A stretch of DNA of 64,000 bases, taken from assembly GCA_016630905.1 (NCBI GenBank), contig WBMQ01000006.1, positions 310,001-374,000 of the forward strand, in the 5' to 3' direction. Origin of the DNA: Capillidium heterosporum. Lineage: Eukaryota > Entomophthoromycota > Entomophthoromycetes > Entomophthorales > Capillidiaceae. The position numbers and the translations under genes are program-made. This document shows positions 59,719-64,000 of the stretch, piece after piece (the stretch's first letter is position 1; each line of letters opens with the position of its first letter). The notes beneath the pieces are model-generated. The model was not told where the DNA came from. It made no database searches and saw only the letters and a program-made list of their open reading frames with translations.

Positions 59719-61949
59719 ATGAGGTTATCAACACCAGACTTTATATCACTGCTATCTATAACATTATTTTTAAAGCCCTGCTATGCGTTTTACTTACCAG
59801 GGCTAGCTCCCAACAACTACGCTGAAGGGAGCAGGGTAGAACTCAATGTAAATGCTTTAGAGCCTATTACTATCAATCGCAAGGCGAAATTGCAGTCGGT
59901 TCTACCTTACGACTACTACGAAGAAAGCTTCCATTTCTGCAAGCCCAGTAAAGTTGTGAGTAAGGAAGAAAATTTAGGGTCGGCTTTGTTTGGAGATCGT
60001 ATATTTAACTCACCTTTTGAGGTAATTTACTATTGGTTTACTATTTTCAATACTAAAATTGGCATTAAAAAGATTCACATGCTTAAAGAAGAAAAATGTA
60101 AAGCCCTATGTGGTCCACAAAAGATACCCAAACAAGATGCCCAATTTATAAATCTACGAATTAAGGAGAATTACTGGGCATGATTGGACTATCGATGGTT
60201 TGCCAGTTGGCCATGAGAGACAAATGGATTTCAATTCGCGCTCCCTCTATTCTATAGGATTCCCTTTGGGAGCTGCACGTGGAGAGGGTGTCCCTACTCT
60301 ATACAACCACTACGACATTACCATCGAGTATCATACGACCGACAAAAAGAACTATCGAGTGGTAGGAGCAACTGTTATGCCAAAGAGGTATATGTTTTTA
60401 GCTCAAAGTATTTCTAAACATTCATTCTATTAGTACCGATCATAAAGGTGATGCCGGTAGCTTGGATTGTGCCAGCCTCAACGCCAAAGCCTTATCGGAA
60501 GAAACAGACAATGAAGTGAGCTTTACTTATTCGGTTACTTGGAAGGTAAGTTAATCTCAGCTACATCTATTCAGTTAATTTAGGAATCTAATACACCTTG
60601 GCGAACTCGATGGGATCTCTACCTCAAAGTTTCCGATTCGACTATTCATTGGTTCAGTTTAATTAACTCTTCGGTCATCGTCCTTTTCCTGACCGGTATG
60701 GTAGGTATGATATTGGTGCGTGCTCTTCACAAGGATATATCCCGCTACAATCAGATCGATACTCAGGTATGCACGGCTTTATTTATTTTCTTAAGTTTTT
60801 GTAGGAGGATATCCAGGAAGATTTCGGATGGAAGCTAGTGCATGGTGATGTATTCCGTGCTCCAACCAACTACATGTTACTGTCCGTCATGGTGGGATCT
60901 GGGGTTCAACTGTTCCTTATGTGCTTCGTTACGTTAGGTAAAGCCATATTATTCTTTTTCTAGTCAACTCACTTATCTTAGCCTTTGCCGTACTTGGATT
61001 CCTTTCCCCATCCATGCGTGGTTCTTTGAGTACGGCTATGGTCTTTTCATTTGTGCTGTTTTCGTCAGCAGCTGGTTTTACTTCGGCTCGACTTTATAAG
61101 ATGTTCGGTGGAGAGAGCTTCAAGTCCAACATGCTCGTAACTGCTTTATTATTCCCAGGGTAAATTTTTATATTTGAATAGATTGCTAACTTCATTAGAA
61201 TTATATTCATGATCTTTATTGTCTTGAACTTCTTCTTGATTGGATCTGGTTCGTCTGCCGCCGTACCATTTGGCACTATGTTTTCTATCATTGCATTGTG
61301 GTTCTTGGTCTCTACTCCTCTATCATTCGCTGGAAGTTACTATGGCCTGCAGAAGCCGGTAAATTGTAGCCTATTTAGCCAAATGTATTTACTTTGTCCT
61401 TAGAGGTTAGCCCATCCCGTTCGTACCAACCAGATTCCTCGCCAGATCCCCGATCAGCCGACCTATCTCAAGCTCATCCCTTCCATCCTAGTCGGTGGTA
61501 TCTTACCTTTTGGTGCCATCTTTATCGAGCTCTACTTCATCATGAACTCCTTATGGTTCCACAAACTCTACTACGTCTTCGGATTCCTGTTCTTAGTCTA
61601 CGTTATCTTGATTTTGACTTGCAGTGAAGTTGCTATTCTTTTATGTTACTTCCATCTGTGCTCTGAAAACTATAGATGGTGGTGGCGCGCCTTCCTAACT
61701 TCAGGATCTACTGGACTTTATGTTTTGATGTACTCGATCATCTATTACTTCTCGAGGCTGCAACTGTCCTTCACCTCCTCTTTGATCTATAGTGGATGGG
61801 CTTTAGTCATATCGGTATTATGCTTCCTAGTAACAGGTACTACCTTTATCTTATACGAAGGCTAACATCTTTCTACTTTAGGATCGATTGGCTTTTTGAC
61901 TTGTTTGTTGTTCGTGCGTAAGATCTACGCTTCTATTAAGATTGATTAA
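59719..61949 (+). CDS. transmembrane 9 superfamily protein (EMP70/nonaspanin)
   Basis: About nine exons, about 635 residues, ATG at 59719. A signal peptide (MRLSTPDFISLLSITLFLKP) is followed by the family start AFYLPGLAPNNYAEG. The lumenal domain shows LPYDYYEESFHFCKP, GSALFGDRIFNSPFE and WTIDGLPVGHERQMD. Nine membrane segments follow, with GWKLVHGDVFRAPTNYMLLS, GFTSARLYKMFGGESFKSNM and LKLIPSILVGGILPFGAIFI. The C-terminus IYASIKID is the KXD/E-type Golgi retention signal of this family. These proteins sort membrane cargo in Golgi and endosomes. A +1 break at 60177-60181 (TGGGCATGAT) lies between KENYW and DWTIDG; an extra G in the GGG run explains it and leaves YWHDWTIDGLP. Confidence 0.94.
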
Positions 61950-62512
61950 GGGCGATTTTAGAAGTATATTTGGTTAGCTTCTTAACTAAATTCTGTTAAT
62001 TTACTTTAGGCGATCTAGTTTTCAATTTATCTATCATATATGTTTCTCAAATTTTAATTACAAGTTCAAATGTAATCTCTATTGTCATTAGAATAAATTT
62101 ACTGTTATCCGATAAAGAGCTCTATTAGCTTAGCTCTTTTTACTAAACTTTTATATATTTATTTGTACTTTTAGATACTAATATTACTCCTCCAACCCTT
62201 TTCTCCTATAAAAATTTCCTGGTAAATTGATATAGTCTCCTTTGTAAAGATTAGAAAAATAGTTGTTATATGTATCGAATAACTTTGATATATTTTCACA
62301 TCAAATTATAACTATGGAATAATATTTTAAAGTTTTACTTGATTACACTTTCACAAACTGTCAATATCGAAATTATATCCATGGCTTACCTTTCCCATAC
62401 GCCTCTCAAATGAACTTTACAGTCGAAAATATTATGTATATATGGATAGAACTAAAAATCCAAGTATTATCTTTATTAGAACTTTTTTCTAAATTGGAAG
62501 TGTTGCCAAAGG
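61950..62512. other. intergenic between convergent genes
   Basis: AT-rich 3' spacer, nothing else seen. Confidence 0.55.
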
Positions 62513-63613
62513 CTAAAGGGTAAGGCCCAATCTTTCTTCTTCAGCTTGGGGTGCAGAGAGGTCGAAGTTGACCGACTCCAAAGCTTTCAAATACCTAGAC
62601 GTCGGCAACTAAACATATGGATTAAAATTAAACTGAACAAAATATACATACTATTGAGATAAGGACAGGGTAGGATCGAATCAGATCCTTATTTTTGGAA
62701 TTTAACAGCTCATCATACTTGTACCGGGCAGTCAGCAGGTGATCATGTGCCAAAGTCGACATCTCAAAGGTCAGATCCATAAGCTTGGTATGCCTTTCCG
62801 CATTAAGTTGATTGGTAGTGAAGTGCTGGAAGAGCTCCTCCTCCGAAATCTGGTGATTAGCCAAGAGTTGGGTTGGTAGCACTGAAGCTCGGTTACTTAG
62901 GTGATGGGGTAAAGCTCGCAGGTTGTTGGCTATGCCAATTGCTTTACCCAAGTGACTGAAGAGATGGTCAACCTCAACATCGCGGATACCCAGTAACTCC
63001 AACTGTAAGTACAGTAGAGAAGAGTAACTATCCTCACCGTAACTCTCCAACTCATTTAAGTCGTTGAAATATCCTTTTTGAAAATAGTTGGCCTAAGCAA
63101 AGGTTAGTTTATAGTTTACAAGATTGATGCACACCCTAGCACTGATATTCTTCTTAAAAAACCCACTGGAAAGTTTGTGTTTCTGAATTGTATCAAATAG
63201 CTGCAATGCTACCGGTTGTTGAATTGGAATGCCCTAATAATTTTGGTAAGTTGAAACTTCTTATACAAAACTACCTTGTACAAGCTATCGATAGTATCTT
63301 TCCAAAATTGAAATCTCATTATCGCAATCTGCTGTTTCGAAGTCACATCCAATATACCGCTAACTTCCAGGTTGAAAGCTCGTAGACTATAGAACTGGGG
63401 GCGTAGTTCTTTAGGTATAAATTGTCCACATAAAAAGCTTTCGTAATCTCTAGTTCTGAAAATAAAGTCAATATTTATATGGGTTAGAGGGCTAAACCTT
63501 ACTAGATCCTGGCAGTACTTTAGTGAGCTTTCATACTTGTCTTTACTGATAGCTTGACTACTGTACCGTCTTATTAACCTTGGGCTGCAACTGCTTTTGG
63601 TGAGGAGCTTCAT
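62513..63613 (-). CDS. NDUFAF6-like complex I assembly factor (squalene/phytoene synthase fold)
   Basis: Five exons on the minus strand, ATG at 63613, about 310 residues. The start (MKLLTKSSCSPRLIRRYSSQ) is a mitochondrial presequence. The domain begins YCQDLVRTRDYESFLCGQFI (joined over a 42-nt intron with GTTTAG donor), then RAFNLEVSGI, RFQFWKDTIDSLYKGIPIQQ, YGEDSYSSLLYLQLELLGIR, HLGKAIGIANNLRALPHHLS and LLTARYKYDELLNSKNKD. The two DxxxD prenyl-diphosphate motifs of true synthases are not conserved, as in NDUFAF6. It is needed for early complex I assembly; its presence implies a fungus that has kept complex I. No frame break. Confidence 0.88.
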
Positions 63614-64000
63614 GGTAAATTTGTAAAAAGTTGAAGTTGCTGATTCGAAACTTTGGAAAATTTTGTTGAGTTCAAGTGGGATTTGTGCTTGAGTTTGTAA
63701 ACTTGGGGATTTGATGGCACATTTCTAGCAACAGATGCTATACCTAGTTCAAGTTGAAAAGCTTTCCTTCGCTTATAGTTGATAAACTCATATTATTTCA
63801 GCTTCCTAATACAGCACACTCACTTTTATTGTAGTCAATATGTACGATTTTCATGAAACTTTATATAATATAGCCTGGATTTAAAGTCTTCCTACATTGC
63901 AATATGAATTTAGTTTCAATTACTTTCGCTTGTTTGTGCTTTCATCATGATGGAAAATACTTGTTGAAAGCGAAAGCAAGATTCAAGTTCTCTATTCGAA
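63614..64000. other. window end, intergenic
   Basis: Promoter side of the NDUFAF6-like gene. No other gene seen before the window ends. Confidence 0.5.

Overview
The window is AT-rich nuclear DNA from a fungus. The evidence is spliceosomal introns of about 35-70 nt (GT..AG, many with a CTAAC/CTAAT-like branch site), TATA boxes 40-100 nt upstream of start codons, and fungal gene types: an acyl-CoA dehydrogenase fused to cytochrome b5, an IML2/TTC39 protein, a Con7-like zinc finger and an NDUFAF6-like complex I assembly factor. An early-diverging lineage (Zoopagomycota, such as Entomophthoromycotina) seems plausible, but the sequence alone does not fix this. Stop codons are standard, and eRF1 carries canonical NIKS, YxCxxxF and GGQ motifs.

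Layout. 1-12.6 kb is a core block: a glutathione-transferase-like relic, GSK-3 kinase, a voltage-sensor-only membrane protein, eRF1, an unknown protein with a His/Asp motif, a BSD-domain protein and a cytochrome b5-acyl-CoA dehydrogenase. 12.6-30.5 kb is a gene-poor accessory block. It holds small secreted-peptide genes, a decayed 18S rRNA fragment, four relics plus one intact copy of a secreted precursor family with Lys-Arg processing sites, and a Con7-like zinc-finger gene. 30.5-37.5 kb carries a secreted BBE-type FAD oxidase, a possibly broken small gene, NAD-dependent glycerol-3-phosphate dehydrogenase and an IML2 homologue. 37.5-41.9 kb is a second peptide-rich, gene-poor stretch. 41.9-63.6 kb is dense core sequence: mitochondrial Hsp70, Golgi GDPase/apyrase, a tandem DUF3421 pair, DNA topoisomerase I, SRP receptor alpha, mitochondrial ribosomal protein mL44, delta-COP, a TM9 (EMP70) protein and an NDUFAF6-like protein.

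The most unusual content is the secreted precursor family. The intact gene at 26,992 has a signal peptide and three Lys-Arg sites. Degenerate copies at 15.4, 16.9, 18.2 and 20.1 kb align with it without gaps over 30-60 residues, including the N-terminal region, a QFNSFAKRS-like segment and, in two of them, an LDH..KR or K(stop).LT..F.R segment. Stops, frameshifts and lost start codons have accumulated in those copies. A second family of Cys-rich secreted peptides (14,033 and 38,805) shares exact cysteine spacing.

A technical feature affects the annotation. At least seven single-base insertions, nearly all lengthening a run of identical bases, break otherwise perfect reading frames in conserved genes (GSK3, eRF1, BSD twice, acyl-CoA dehydrogenase, Hsp70, TM9, and probably mL44). 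All are +1 and none is a deletion, which fits uncorrected homopolymer errors in the assembly better than gene death.
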